Shown piece by piece: positions 26,582 through 39,760 of a stretch of 64,000 nt of DNA. Position 1 is the first letter of the stretch. Every line of letters begins with the position of its first letter. Origin of the DNA: a bacterium SCSIO 12741 (lineage in GTDB: Bacteria; Bacteroidota; Bacteroidia; Flavobacteriales_G; Salibacteraceae); NCBI GenBank assembly GCA_024398055.1, contig CP073749.1, positions 2,170,594 through 2,234,593 of the forward strand. Reading direction: 5' to 3'. The position numbers were made by a program, and so were the translations under genes. A model generated the notes under the pieces. It saw only the letters and a program-made list of their open reading frames with translations. It searched no databases and was not told the origin of the DNA.

Positions 26582-29500
26582 ATGCGCAATTGCTATAAAT
26601 TCTTCTCCCGCTTCGCGGCGGTTGTTATTTTATTTCTCTCCCTGGTATTTTCCGCTCAGGAAGCCCATGCCACCCACATTGCTGGGGGAGATATCACATA
26701 CAAGGCTTTGAATGATACTGACTATATCATCACGCTGACTATCTACCGAGATTGTAGAGGGGTTGGTGTGACGAACAGTCCACGTAGCATTCGAATTTTT
26801 GAATTGTGTTCCAACAACGGGGCAGGTACCAGTTGGAATAGTCCTTACGCTACCGTTAGCCTTCCACTGACCAATCCTGGTGGGACGGAAGTTTCTCAGC
26901 TTTGTAAGTATGCGATTGACAGTAGTTTCTGTTCCTCTACTCCGAGTAAACGGAAGTATCAAGGGATGGAAAAGTTTATCTACGAGGACACTGTTGTTCT
27001 GCCCTTCAAGTGTAATGCATGGTATATCGGCCACTCCTTTTTTGCGCGTAACTCGGCCCAAAATGCCAATGCTGCTAACCGAAACTTTTATACCCAGGCT
27101 ACTATTTTTACCGATAACCGAGACTCCAACTCTTCCCCCATTTTTACCGCTGACCCCACGCCTTACTTCTGTTTGGGGAACCCAGCTACCTACAATTATG
27201 CAGTGGTGGAAAACGATGGAGACAGTATGGTCTTTCAGCTCGTCCCGACGGAGAGCGCCTATGGTACGGCTTTGAGTTACATCTTCCCCTACTCAGCCAC
27301 CAACCCCTTGGATGCCACAAATTTTAATGCCAACACAGGGCAATTGTCCTTCACACCGACTACCTCAGGGCGATTTATTGTCGCCATGCAGATCACGGAA
27401 TACGATCGAGCGACCAAGAAAAAGGTCGGGGAGGTCCGGCGGGACGTCCAGTTCTTTATTGACCCGTGTCAGAGTAACTCAAATCCCGTCATGGTCACCG
27501 GAGGGGTCTACAATATTACGGGAGGAAGTAAGGTTGACTCCTTGACAATTAATACCTTACGGTCGGCAACTTTGGTTTATGACCTCTCCTTTAGTGATGC
27601 CAACTCCGGAGATACATTAACCACCACCACCAACTCAGCAATTGCCCTTTCAGGTTCCACTTCAAACAACAAGGGTGTTAACCCCGACACCACCACCATT
27701 ACCTGGAATCCAGGGGTAACCGCGACCAACAACAAATACACCGTAACCTATTTCTCAGAAGATGATAACTGTCCAGTATCTGCGGCTACCTCCGTGGCGG
27801 TGGACATTGTACTCATCGATTCGTTGACTTCGGCCTCCATTGTGGGGGTCAAAGAGAGTTGTAACAATTCTCAAGATGGAACCCTGACCGCGGAGCATAG
27901 TGGAGGGATAGGTCCCTTTGGTTATGTTTGGTACAAGCAGGGTCTGAAGATTACCGACAACACGAAAACCATTACCGGAATTTCTGCTGGGGTATCTTAC
28001 TCCGTAACGGTAATTGACCTGTTTAACAACGACTCCGTTCAGACCCCGGGATTTAACCTGGCTGCTACGCTTCCAGTGGAAATTGTAAACAGCTCGGTAA
28101 CCGATATCGACTGTGATGGTGGTTGTACTGGGGAGATCAATATTACCGGTGTGGTGGGTGGAAATACCACCGTTCCTGGAGCAAATGGTTACCAGTATAC
28201 CTGGTCTGGAACGACCAATACTACGGCAAACCCTACCAATTTGTGTGGCGGGGTTCACTTAGTAACCGTTACGGATGACAACGGTTGTGATACAATCGGA
28301 AGATTTGTGATTAACCAACCCTATGCCTTTAATGCGCAGATGAACGATAGCACCGATGTGTCTTGTCAAGGTGGGTCTGATGGTGCGGCTGCCGTTAAAA
28401 TGATCGTTACCGAATGTGGTACGACAACCGATCCTTGTAATTCAACTACCTTGGATACGGTAGGGACAGGTACAACAGGCCATGATGGAATTTCACTTCC
28501 TAGCCCCTATGCCACTACCAACAATGTAAAGCAACAATACTTATTCAGAAAATCAGAGTTGAACGCTGCTGGAATTACCGGTGGAACTAAGATTTCGTCG
28601 CTCGGATTTTTCATCACCAACTGGAACTTCCAAACTCAAACAAAGCAGTTTTCCATTGCTATGGGATGTACCTCAAGTGATACCCTTTCCTCAACCGAGT
28701 TTGAAGACGGATTGTTTGAAGTGTATTCTTCGACTTCCGAGAGTTATTCGTTTACCAATAGCAACAACTGGAAGAACCATACCTTCTCCAATTCCTTTGT
28801 TTGGGATGGAGATTCAAACCTGGTGGTTGAAATCTGTTTCAAAAATGACAACGCCAATGCCATTCACTTAAGCCCAAGTGTTCAAACTACAACCACGGCT
28901 TATCGATCGGCGCATTGGTATACCAGTGGAACCGAAGATGCCTGTGTAAAGGATACCGTGATTGGTTCTGCTTTTAGCCGACCTAATATCCGATTGGGTT
29001 GGTGTTTACCCGAACCTTCATTCGTTTGGAGTCCTTCAGGTGGCACCGACAGTGTAGCCACTGGATTGATGGCTGGAACATACAAAGTGGTAGTGACGAG
29101 TGAGTCCGGATGTAAAGATTCAGCTACCGTAACACTTTCTCAGCCTGCCACAGGAGTGAATGCAAGTCAAACCCTTATTCAGGATGTGGTTTGTGCCGGA
29201 GTTGCCAATGGATCAGTTTCGGTTCAGGCAACTGGAGGAACAGCTCCTTATTCTTTTGCTTGGCCAGCCGGTGTACTTACCCCGGTTCATGATAGTGTAG
29301 CCACCAACCTTCAAGGTGGTGTTACCTACACCGTAACCGTTACCGATGACAACGGATGTACCGATACCGAAGTTATTACCCTAAGCGATCCAGATCCAAT
29401 GACCTTTGGAGCTTCAACCATTTCTCATGTTCAGTGTAATGGTGGAAACGATGGTTCGATAACCGTTGTGGTTAGTGGAGGTACAGCGCCTATTACCAAC

Positions 29501-32500
29501 TATGCCTGGTCGCATGGTCCAAATGGTGCCGGATTCAATACGGTGAATACCTTGACCGCTGCAAATTATACCGTAACCGTAACCGACAATGCCGGTTGTA
29601 CGGAAGACACAACATTTGCTGTAACCGAACCAGCAAATCCGCTATCGGTAACAGTTAACATTACCCAACACGTTACTTGTTTGAATGGAAGCGATGGAAC
29701 AGCTCAAGCAGTGCCAAGTGGAGGTACGGGCCCCTATAGCTATGCCTGGAGCAAAGGAAACGCCGGAGCCACCGATGACCTTAGAATTGGCTTAAACGCG
29801 GGAACTGTAACGGTAACTGTAACCGACAATAACGGATGTACAACCACCGGAAGTAACACCGTAAATCAACCGGCAACTGGAATTGCTATCAGCTTTACCA
29901 GTCAAACCAATGTTCTGTGTAAAGGAGACAATACCGGAGAAGCAATCATTACTCCAACGGGAGGAACCCCGGGTTATACTTATAACTGGGATGCCGGTAA
30001 TCCAGGTACAAGAGATAGTATCCGGGTTGATTTGGGTGCAGGTAAAGTGCGCGTAACTGTAACCGATAATCAAGGTTGTACAGGTATAGATTCAACCACG
30101 ATTACTGAACCTGCAACACGTCTGTCTGCAAGCTTTACCAGCACTACCAATCCATTATGTAATGGTCAGACCAATGGTGAAGCCATCGTAACCCAAGTGG
30201 CGGTACACCAGGATACACCTACGCCTGGAGTGGAGGAACGGCAGGAGCCAGAGATAGTATCCGTAATGCCGGAGCTGGAGCCTTAACAGTTACCGTAACC
30301 GACAACAATGGTTGTGATACCAATTTGACAATAAACTTGGTTGATCCACCAGCATTAAGCTTGGTGATTTCAGATACAACTCATCCATTATGTAACGGTA
30401 ATTCCGATGGAACTGCCATTGCAACTCCAACCGGAGGAACCGCACCTTATTCTTTTACCTGGCCGGCAGGATTGCCTGGAGCTCGGGATAGCATGAGAAC
30501 GAATCTGGCTTCCGGAACCTATACGGTTACAGTAACGGATGACAACGGATGTACGGCTACGGCATCTTTCACCTTGGTAGATCCTACCGCATTGGGCGCC
30601 ACCGTGAATGTAACCGGTCATGTTACTTGTCGCAATGGCAATGATGGAACTGCCCAGGCCGTTCCAAGTGGCGGAACCGGACCATTCTCCTACAGCTGGA
30701 GTAAAGGAAACCCCGGAGCCACAGATGATCTTCGCATTGACCTAACCGCAGGATTGGTTAGCGTAACCATCACCGATAACAATGGATGTACGGCTACTGG
30801 AAGCGCCACCGTAAATCAACCTGCAACAGGTATGACCGTGAACTTTACCGGTCAAACCAATGTATTGTGTAAAGGAGATAGCACGGGTCAAGCCATTATT
30901 ACTCCAACGGGGGAACACCGGGTTATACCTATAACTGGGATGCTGGTGATGCTGGAATCCGGGATAGTATCCGCATTAACTTGCCTGCTGGCAAAGCTCG
31001 GGTAACCGTAACAGATAACTTGGGTTGTACTGCTATTGATTCGGTAACTATTACCGAGCCTGCTACAGGCTTATCCGCAACCTTCACCAATACAACCAAT
31101 CCATTATGTAATGGCCAAGCCAATGGTGTAGTCATTGTTACTCCAAGTGGCGGTACACCAGGATACACCTACGCCTGGAGTGGAGGAACAGCAGGAGCCA
31201 GAGATAGTATCCGTAATGCCGGAGCCGGAGCCTTAACAGTTACCGTAACCGACAACAATGGTTGTGATACCAATTTGACAATAAACTTGGTTGATCCACC
31301 AGCATTAAGCTTGGTGATTTCAGATACAACTCATCCATTATGTAACGGTAATTCCGATGGAACTGCCATTGCAACTCCAACCGGAGGAACCGCACCTTAT
31401 TCTTTTACCTGGCCGGCAGGATTGCCTGGAGCTCGGGATAGCATGAGAACGAATCTAGCTTCTGGAACCTATACGGTTACGGTAACAGATGACAACGGAT
31501 GTACGGCTACGGCATCTTTCACCTTGGTAGACCCCACCACATTGGGCGCTACCGTGAATGTGACCGGTCATGTTACTTGCCGCAACGGCAATGATGGAAC
31601 TGCCCAGGCCGTTCCAAGCGGCGGAACCGGACCATTCTCCTACAGTTGGAGTAAAGGAAACCCCGGAGCCACAGATGATCTTCGCATTGACTTAACAGCG
31701 GGAACCGTAACGGTAACCATCACCGATAACAATGGATGTACAGCTACTGGAAGCGCTACAGTGAACCAACCTGCAACAGGAATGACACTGAGTTTTACCG
31801 GTCAAACCAATGTATTGTGTAAAGGAGATAGTACCGGCCAGGCCATCGTAACTCCAACGGGAGGAACACCGGGTTATACCTATAACTGGGATGCTGGTGA
31901 TGCTGGAATCCGGGATAGTATCCGCATTAACTTGCCAGCCGGCAGGGCACGGGTAACCGTAACGGATAACCAAGGATGTACCGCAGTAGATTCAATCACC
32001 ATAACCGAACCTGCTACCTCTCTTTTCGGAGTGTTTACAGGACTTACCGATCCTTCTTGTAGCGGTACCCCAAATGGACAAGCCATAATTACTCCTTCAG
32101 GAGGAACGCCTGGATATAGCTATGCCTGGAGCTCAGGAAGTCCTGGAGCCAGAGATAGCATTCGTGTAGCCTTAGGTGGAGGTCAACTTTTTGTGACCAT
32201 CACGGACAACAATGGATGTACTTTTATCGGAGATACTACCCTGACTTCTCCTTCTACCCTTAATTCAAGCTTTACCCAAACCTCCAACCCATCCTGTAAT
32301 GGGGTGAGTGATGGAAGTTTGACTGTAACGCCTACCGGCGGAACCGCACCTTATACTTATGCTTGGAGTCATGGTACAGCTGGAGCAAGAGATAGTATCC
32401 GTCTTCAGTTACCAGGAAACACTTCCATCTCAGTAACGGTTACCGATGCGGGTGGATGTACCTCGGTAAGTAGTACGACTTTGACCGAACCGCTGGCATT

Positions 32501-35500
32501 GGCCCTGAATTTTACTGACTCAGTAGTTCCATTATGTAATGGAGCAGCAACGGGTAGTATTACGGTAACTCCATCTGGAGGTACACCTATATATACATAT
32601 ACCTGGACAGCAGGTGTGACTACCGGAGCATCGGATAGCATTGCCATCAACTTGATGGGGAACACAGTTTATGCTGTTACCGTAACCGATGCCAATGGAT
32701 GTACGGAAGCGGATTCGATGAGTTTATCTCAGCCAAGTGCTCTTACAGCGATTTATTCTGATTCCACAACCATTGCTTGTAATGGTGATGCGAATGGAAG
32801 TTTAACCGTTACTCCTACCGGAGGAACCCCGGGTTATTCTTATGCTTGGCCAATTGGAGTAGTGACCGGAACCACGGATAGTATTGGAACCGGGCTTTCA
32901 GGTTCAACGAGCTATACCGTAACTGTAACTGACAACAATGGTTGTACAACCACGGTTACTCAAACCTTGTCGGAGCCTACAGCTATTAATATTACAGAAA
33001 CGGTAACCAACTCTCGATGCGGAGCCAAGAATGGTAGTATTACCTTATTTATAACGGGCGGTACGCAGAACCCAACACCACCACCGTATACCATCTCTTG
33101 GGATTCCAACGGAAACCCATTGGCTGGAACATTGCCTACTTTGAATAATCTTTATTCTGGTGTTTACACAGCAACTGTAGTGGATGCCAACGGATGTACG
33201 ACTTCAAAAAACATTACCGTAAGCGATACAGGAGCCGCCACCATTACTTTAGATAGTGTGGTAAACGCTACTTGTGCCGGTATTTGTGACGGTGGAATAT
33301 TTGTTTCAGTGACTGGTGGTAATGGAACCATCTCTTACGTTTGGTCAAATGGTACCAACAACCAAAATCTCACACCTGTTTGTTCAGGTAGATATACGCT
33401 TCAAGCCACAGATACGGCGGGTTGCGTTAGCTTCTTCAGCGATTCGGTTGGATTGGATAAAGTAATTACAACCACCATCGCAGCTACACCTTTAAGTTGT
33501 GGTGGGGCCATTTGCGATGGTAAGTTGAAAGTAACACCTGCCGGTGGTGGAATGCCTTATCGCTATGTATGGTCCACTTCGGTAAATGATACCTTGGATA
33601 GCTTGGTTAACCTGTGTGCAGGAAAGTACCTGGTAACTGTAACCGATAACGATGGTTGTCAGGTAGTGGATAGCTCCACTTTGGCTAATCCTGCAGTGGT
33701 CACTCCATTTGCATCAGCCGACAGTGTTTCTTGTTTTGGAGGAAGCAACGGTGTAGCACGAGTGGATAGCATTCGCGGTGGCACCGCCCCATACCGTTAC
33801 CAATGGAGTAGTGGACTGCTGGATACGAATTCAAGCGTTTCAGGGCTTTCGGCCGGTCAATATTATGTAACTGTAACCGAGGCTGGCGGATGTGCTGGAA
33901 TTGATACTGTGGATGTTCACGAGCCTTTGGATATTTCTGGAACCTTCGTAACGGTTGATGCAGACTGCGGTCAAGCCAATGGTGTGGTTACCATTACCCC
34001 TTCCGGTGGAAATGGAGGTTATTCGTTTAACTGGCCAGTAGGTGGAGTTCAGACGAACCCAACAGATAGTTTCTACGCCGTGGGAAGTTACAATGTGGTT
34101 GTGACGGACAAAAAAGGTTGTGTTAAATCCCTACCGTTTACCATTAATAATAAGAATGCACCTACCATTACACTGGATAGCTTGAATGATGAGTCTTGTC
34201 CAGGTCTTTGCGATGGAGGTATCTATGTTTCAGTAACCGGCGGTACTCCAAATTATACCTACTCTTGGACACCAGGTGGATCTACCGATCAAGATCTGGA
34301 TAGCGTATGTAGCGGAATCTATCGTCTGCAGGTAACTGATCAACAAGGGTGTATTTCGTTCTACACCGATACCATTGATTCAGCCACCACCGTGGTTGTG
34401 AATGCTCATGTTGTTTCTCACGCCACTTCCTTTGGAGCATGCGATGGAGTTGCAGCCGCCACTCCAACAGGTGGAGCTACACCTTATAACTTTACTTGGA
34501 GTAGCACAGCTGTAACCGATACCGCGAAGGGTCTTTGTGCCGGAAAATACTACGTAACTGTAGTAGACAATAATGGTTGTACTTACCTGGACTCCGTTGA
34601 GATCACCGAGCCGAATACTTTAGTACTGGATTCTTCACATGTAACAAATCCAAGCTGTAATGTTACTCCTTGTGATGGACGTGTATTCGTGAAAATCAGT
34701 GGAGGATCTGGAACCTATACTTACCAGTGGGATGATGGAGGAACCGGTGATACTACCGTTAATCGTTGTGCCGGATTGGTTTCTGTAACGGTTTCCGATG
34801 GTAGTATCTCATCTGTATTCACCTTCCCATTGTCCAATACTCCTGGTCCATCGATTACCACTTTTGCTCAAGATGTGAGCTGTAATGGATTGAGTGATGG
34901 AGTTGGGGCCGGAGTTCTTGTTTCCGGTGGACCAGTCACCTGGTTTTGGCCAGCATTAGGAGCCAATACGGATACGGTACGCAACCTGTCCGCTGGAACT
35001 TACGAAGTGCGCGCAACCGACAATTTAGGATGTATCGCTGTGGATACCGTGGTGATTGATGAGCCAACACCTATTCAAGTGTCCTTTGCTCAAACCCGTC
35101 CAAATTGTACTCAATCTAATGGACAGATTGTGGCTACCATTACAGGTGGAACCTCACCTTATACTCAGAATTGGTTGGATGGAACTAAATCCTCCCTGGT
35201 GCCACCACAAACAGGTACTACAGCCACAGGATTGGCAGCGGGTATCTATTACTTAAGCGTACGAGACGACAACGGTTGTAGAGATACCGTTCAAAATATT
35301 CTTAACGACGACAATGCTCCGACGATCACCTTGGATAGCCTGGTTGCTGAAACCTGTGCAGGACAATGTGACGGTGGAATTTTCATCAGTGCTACCGGTG
35401 GAACAAATCCATTGGGTTATTCCTGGAGCAACTCATCTTCAGCTCAGGATCTGACTCCGGTTTGTCCCGGTAATTACGATGTTACGGTAACAGATGCCGC

Positions 35501-38500
35501 TGGATGTCGGTCATTCTACTCAAACACTGTAACCGGGCCAGATACCGTGAAAACGACGGTGACTCTAATCTCCAATACAAGCGGAGCAGGTCAATGCGAT
35601 GGTCAGGCCAGCGTATCGGTGACGGGTGGAAATGGAAACTACACTTACTCCTGGACCGGTGGTTCGAATTCAAGCAGCGCCAACAACTTGTGTGCAGGAA
35701 TGAATTACGTAACCGTAACTGACGCCAAAGGATGTTCCACCATTGACTCCATCTTGATTTCAGATCCAGTTGTTCTTCGTTTGGATTCTGTTCAAGTAAC
35801 CTCACCTGGATGTGGAGTATGTGATGGAAAAGCCCGAGTATTTGTTTCTGGAGGTGTTATGCCATACACCTACTCCTGGGATAATGGTGATTCCAAAGAC
35901 AGCACCATTAATCGTTGTGCTGGAGTGACTCAGGTGACCGTAACTGATAACAATGGACTTCAAGGAATCTTCACCGTTGGTATTTCCAACAGTGCCGGAC
36001 CTGCTGTTACGGTAGCTACAACTGATGCTTCTTGCTTCGGGTCTTGTGATGGAACGGCAAGTGTGACTGCCACCGGTGGAACACCAGGCTATACCTTTAA
36101 TTGGCCAACTTTAGGAAAAACCACACCTTCTCTCAGCGGATTGTGTGAAGGGGTTTACCTGGTTGAGGTACGAGACGCTAAAGGATGTATCACAGTAGAT
36201 TCAGCTGATATTAATGAGCCTACGGAAATTAAAACGACCCATACTACGGTGAATGCCAATTGTGGTCAATCGGATGGATCAGTTACTGTGACTGCCTCTG
36301 GTGGAACGGGTGGTTATACCTATAAATGGTCTTCAGGTCCATCTACTTCAATTGGAACATTGAGCAACCTTTCTGCGGGTGCTTATGACGTAACGGTAGA
36401 AGATAATTCTGGATGTTTCACGGTACAAACCTTTGACATCAATAACCCATCAGGGCCTACAGTGGTGATTGACACCATCAATAATGTGACCTGCCCGAGC
36501 TCTTGTGATGGAGCCATCTTCATTACCGCTTCAGGAACACCATCTCCTTATACCTATAACTGGGTTCCAGGAAACATCAACAGCGAAGACTTATCCAATA
36601 GCTGTGCTGGTGTTTATCGAGTAGAAGTTACTGACGCTAATCAATGTATTACCGTTCTTCAGGATACGATTAAAGTACCAGATGGACCAGGGTTGTCTGC
36701 ATCTGTAAACAGTCATGCAAGTGCTTATGGCGTTTGTGATGGGTCTGCAACGGCTTCGGTTAGCTCGGGTGGAACAGGAATGTTGTATCAGTGGAGTTCA
36801 GGAGCAGTTGGAGCTACAGCTTCCAATTTGTGTGCAGGAATTAACTATGTGACAGTAACCACTCCTAAGGGTTGTCAATATGTTGATTCAGTAGTGATCC
36901 TACAGCCTCAGAAATTGATCATCTCAAACCAGAGCAGTACAAACCCAGCATGTAATGTATGTAATGGTAAAGTGAAAATCACGGTTGCCGGTGGAACGCC
37001 ACCTTATTCTTACCTATGGGATAACGGTGATATAGCAGATAGCACCATTAACCGTTGCGCTGGAACATTGACCGTTACGGTAACTGATTCCAGAAACTAC
37101 TCTGCCGTGTTTATGGTCGGATTGTCCAATACCTCAATGCCGGGCGTGGTTATTTCTACCACAGATGCTACCTGTTTTGAATCTTGTAATGGAATGGCAA
37201 TCGCCACCGGATCGGGAACCGTTGGACCTTACACGTACAACTGGCCTGGAACAGGTCAACTAAATGATACCGCTGTAGGTCTGTGTGCTGGGGTTCACCT
37301 TGTACAAGTAACCGACAAGGTAGGTTGTGTAGCTGTTGATTCAGCGGAGATTAAAGAGCCATTAGGATTCGATGTTCAGTTTGACAAATCTTTGGCAGCT
37401 TGTCAATTTGCCAATGGACGGATTGAAGCCTTTGTTTCTGGAGCCACTCCAAAATCCACCGGTTACGATTACCTCTGGTTAGATAAGGATAAGACTCCAA
37501 TCGTTCCAAATCAAACGAATTCTGCCTTGACTCAGATCGTGGCTGGTTTGTATCACCTTGAGATATCCGACTCTTTGGGTTGTGTTGATACGATTGATGT
37601 AACCTTGAACAATGTAGGCGGAGTTCCTATCGCTCTTGACAACATTAAGCACATAACTTGTCCTGAAAGTTGTGACGGTGCTGTTTCTGTGAAAGCCTTT
37701 GACGGGGGAACGGCATCCTATCTATGGATTCCAACGGGAGATACCACCATAAGTATCGATAACTTGTGTGCCGGAGATTACACCATTGAAGTGACGGATA
37801 CAAGCAACTGTAAAACGGTAAATACCTTCACCATTCAGGCTCCGGATTCCATCGATATCGTATTTAGCCAGATCGACAATGCGACCTGTTTGAATACCAA
37901 TGATGGAGCTGTGACCACCTTTATTCCACAACCGGGAACCTATTCCTACGAATGGTCTGGTCCGGAAAACTTTATTGCGATTTCACGTGATGTGTCTAAT
38001 CTGTTAACCGGAAGATACTTCCTTGAAGTGACCGATGATAAAGGTTGTAAGTCCACAGATTCAGTTGATGTTGGCGTGGATATTTACTATGAGTTGATTA
38101 CTACACCAGATACCACTTACTGTGAGTCTGTAGAGGCCGTGAAATTGGAAGTACGCTCTACCAGCACCGGACCTTACACCACTCGCTGGTACGATCATGC
38201 AGGAAACATCATTGCTAAGCAGGATACAGTAACCGTTTCTCCAAACTCGGGAGAAAACACCTACTATGCTGAAGTCCGCGAAGATGTGTGTGTCCTTCTT
38301 GATACTGTAATCATCAACCTGGGAAGCGACTATGTGATTGATGCTGGTGAAGACCGAAGCATCGTGAAAGGACAGGTGACCACACTTGGAGGTGATCCTA
38401 CAGTTCCAGCTGGAAAACTGGTAGAGTGGAGACCGTCTACAGGATTGGATGATGCGAATTCGGCTAATCCGGTGGCATCGCCAGATAGCACTACGACTTA

Positions 38501-38837
38501 CATCTTGGTAGCAGGTGATGAAGCGACTTGTATCAAGTACGATACGGTTACCGTAAACATCTCTACCCGAATTAAAGTGAACGACGGATTTACACCTAAT
38601 GGTGACGGCGTAAACGATACCTGGGAAATCACCATATTGGAAGATTACCCGAATGCTAAAGTTCAGATCTTCAACCGCTGGGGTCAGCTGTTGTACGAAG
38701 CTGAGCCCTACATCCCTTGGGATGGAACTTCTGAAGGCGAGCCTATGCCGCTGGGTACTTACTATTATATCATTGATCTGAAGGATAGTGCGCTGGAAAC
38801 TCCAGTTATTTCAGGTCCTGTAACGATCATCAGATAA
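26582..38837 (+). CDS. Giant SprB-like T9SS type B adhesin (~4085 aa), two apparent -1 frameshifts
   Basis: A very large secreted adhesin, the likely main surface filament of this locus. The start is the ATG at 26582 (MRNCYKFFSRFAAV), not the TTG at 26555. The signal peptide ends at EAHA before THIAGGDITY, the family's mature-end signature. Domain order: N-terminal module and cadherin-like stretch (to about 27.5 kb), Ig-like region, nested Cys-bounded module (28415-29005), then roughly 35 SprB repeats (form CxGxxDGxxxVxxxGGTxPYxYxW ... VTVTDxxGC). A short Ig-like region and a type B sorting domain (FTPNGDGVNDTW, IFNRWGQLLY, GTYYYIIDL) close it. Frame breaks at the C run 30192-30194 and G run 30909-30913 are repaired by one base each. 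The neighbouring repeat copies at 31142 and 31859 show the intact sequence. The SprF-like gene follows after 10 bases. Confidence 0.9.
28415..29005 (+). other. Nested ~197-residue Cys-bounded module inside an SprB repeat (copy 3)
   Basis: It begins with CGTTTDPC and ends at the Cys of GWCLPEP. The interior has QYLFRKSELNAAG, IAMGCTS, NWKNHTF, WDGDSNLVVEICFKN. The host SprB repeat is split: CQGGSDGAAAVKM lies before it, and FVWSPSGGTDS ... VVVTSESGCKD lies after it. This makes the insertion point unambiguous. Confidence 0.75.
30201..30720 (+). repeat. SprB super-repeat copy A (951-nt unit, four SprB repeats)
   Basis: Matches 31151-31670 with about 15 mismatches over 520 bases by my line-by-line comparison. 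The first 280 bases have only 2. The offset is 950 bases here and 951 once the missing G at 30909-30913 is restored, i.e. exactly 317 codons. Less similar sequence continues on both sides. Confidence 0.9.
31151..31670 (+). repeat. SprB super-repeat copy B (951-nt unit, four SprB repeats)
   Basis: Near-identical partner of 30201-30720. Each unit encodes four SprB repeats in the order LCNGQ(A/T)NG, LCNGNSDG, TCRNGNDG, LCKGDSTG. A partial, more diverged earlier unit (the third and fourth types) starts near 29650. Confidence 0.9.
33243..38060 (+). repeat. Diverged higher-order SprB array, period about 379-389 residues
   Basis: A marker segment of the form ITLDSxxxExCxGxCDGGIF recurs at 33243, 34167, 35325, 36462 and 37629. 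The spacings are 924, 1158, 1137 and 1167 bases, all multiples of three. Each full unit holds five SprB-type repeats in a fixed order, with marker motifs CDGGI, QCDG/ACDG, VCDGKxxV with STINRCAG, SCDGxA with LCxGVYLV, and CGQSNG/CGQANG. The first interval is shorter by about one repeat. Confidence 0.75.
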
Positions 38838-38847
38838 GGAATAGATT

Positions 38848-39746
38848 ATGAAGAAGATTTGGATAGGAATAGTGTTGATGATCTTCGGCTTTGGAGCCGG
38901 AGCTCAACAATTGGGACAATTCTCCCAGTTCTTTATGAACGACTACGTAATCAACCCGGCAGTGGGTGGAACGAAACCCTATTTCGATGTTCGATCATCC
39001 TACCGCTATCAATGGGTAGGAGTTTCGGATGCTCCTCGAACCTTTTTGCTGAGCATGAATGGCCCGGTAAATAAAAAAGGAAATATGGGAATTGGCGGAT
39101 ACGTCTATGCGGATGTAACCGGTCCAACCAGAAGAACGGGTTTTAAAATCTCATACGCCTACAACTTCAAAGTGACTTCAGATATTAAGTTGTCCTTTGG
39201 TTTGTCTGGGGGATTGATGCAGTTTTCTGTGGATGGAACAGAGATCGAATTAGCAGACCAGAATGATGTGGCTTTGGGCAATAGCTTAACCACTGCTTAT
39301 ACCCCTGATGCTGCTTTCGGAGCCTACCTCTACCACGATGATTTCTACGTGAGCCTTTCCATTCCTCAACTTATTGGAACTGAGATGAAGTTTGTAGACA
39401 ATCACCGCAACTCCATGAACAAGCTCAACAATCACTACTACTTCAATGCAGGATATCGTTTCCATGTGGGTGATGATTGGATGATTGAGCCTATGCTTCA
39501 GGTGAAATATATTCCACCAATCAATCCTCAATTGGATTTAGGAGCTCGGGTGCATTACAAGGAAATGGTATGGTTAGGAGCAGCTTGGCGCTCTGAAGAT
39601 GCCGCTACAGTTTTTGCTGGGATGAATATCGCTGAGAACTTTACCCTGGGTATTCCTACGACATCATTACCTCCGACATCAACAATGTAAGTTCGGGGTC
39701 CCATGAGATTCTTTTAGGACTTAAATTCCACAAACGACAAGAGTAA
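38848..39746 (+). CDS. PorP/SprF-family outer membrane protein, apparent -1 frameshift near 3' end
   Basis: An outer-membrane beta-barrel protein of the PorP/SprF family, which assists export or anchoring of a partner type B adhesin. The signal peptide is MKKIWIGIVLMIFGFGAGA before QQLGQFSQFF. Family features are FSQFFMNDYVINPAVGGT, SSYRYQWVGVSDAPRTF, and the GNMGIGGYVYAD strand. The frame as given stops at 39690 in IPTTSLPPTSTM. One extra G in the run 39648-39650 (CCCTGGGT) gives LGYSYDIITSDINNVSSGSH and a finish in HKRQE at 39746. This is the normal C-terminal barrel-strand sequence, for a protein of 299 residues. It lies 10 bases after the giant adhesin, the sprB-sprF order. Confidence 0.9.
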
Positions 39747-39760
39747 GATCAAATCTCCGA

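Noticed and set aside
30192-30913. Phase variation of the giant adhesin through G/C runs.
   Set aside because: The runs are only 3 and 5 bases, too short for frequent slippage, and equal losses occur in housekeeping pccB.
29040-38060. Long tandem DNA repeats that could be taken for a CRISPR array or satellite.
   Set aside because: The repeats keep one reading frame, have period multiples of three and encode SprB-type repeats with VTVTDxxGC endings; there are no spacers of constant length.
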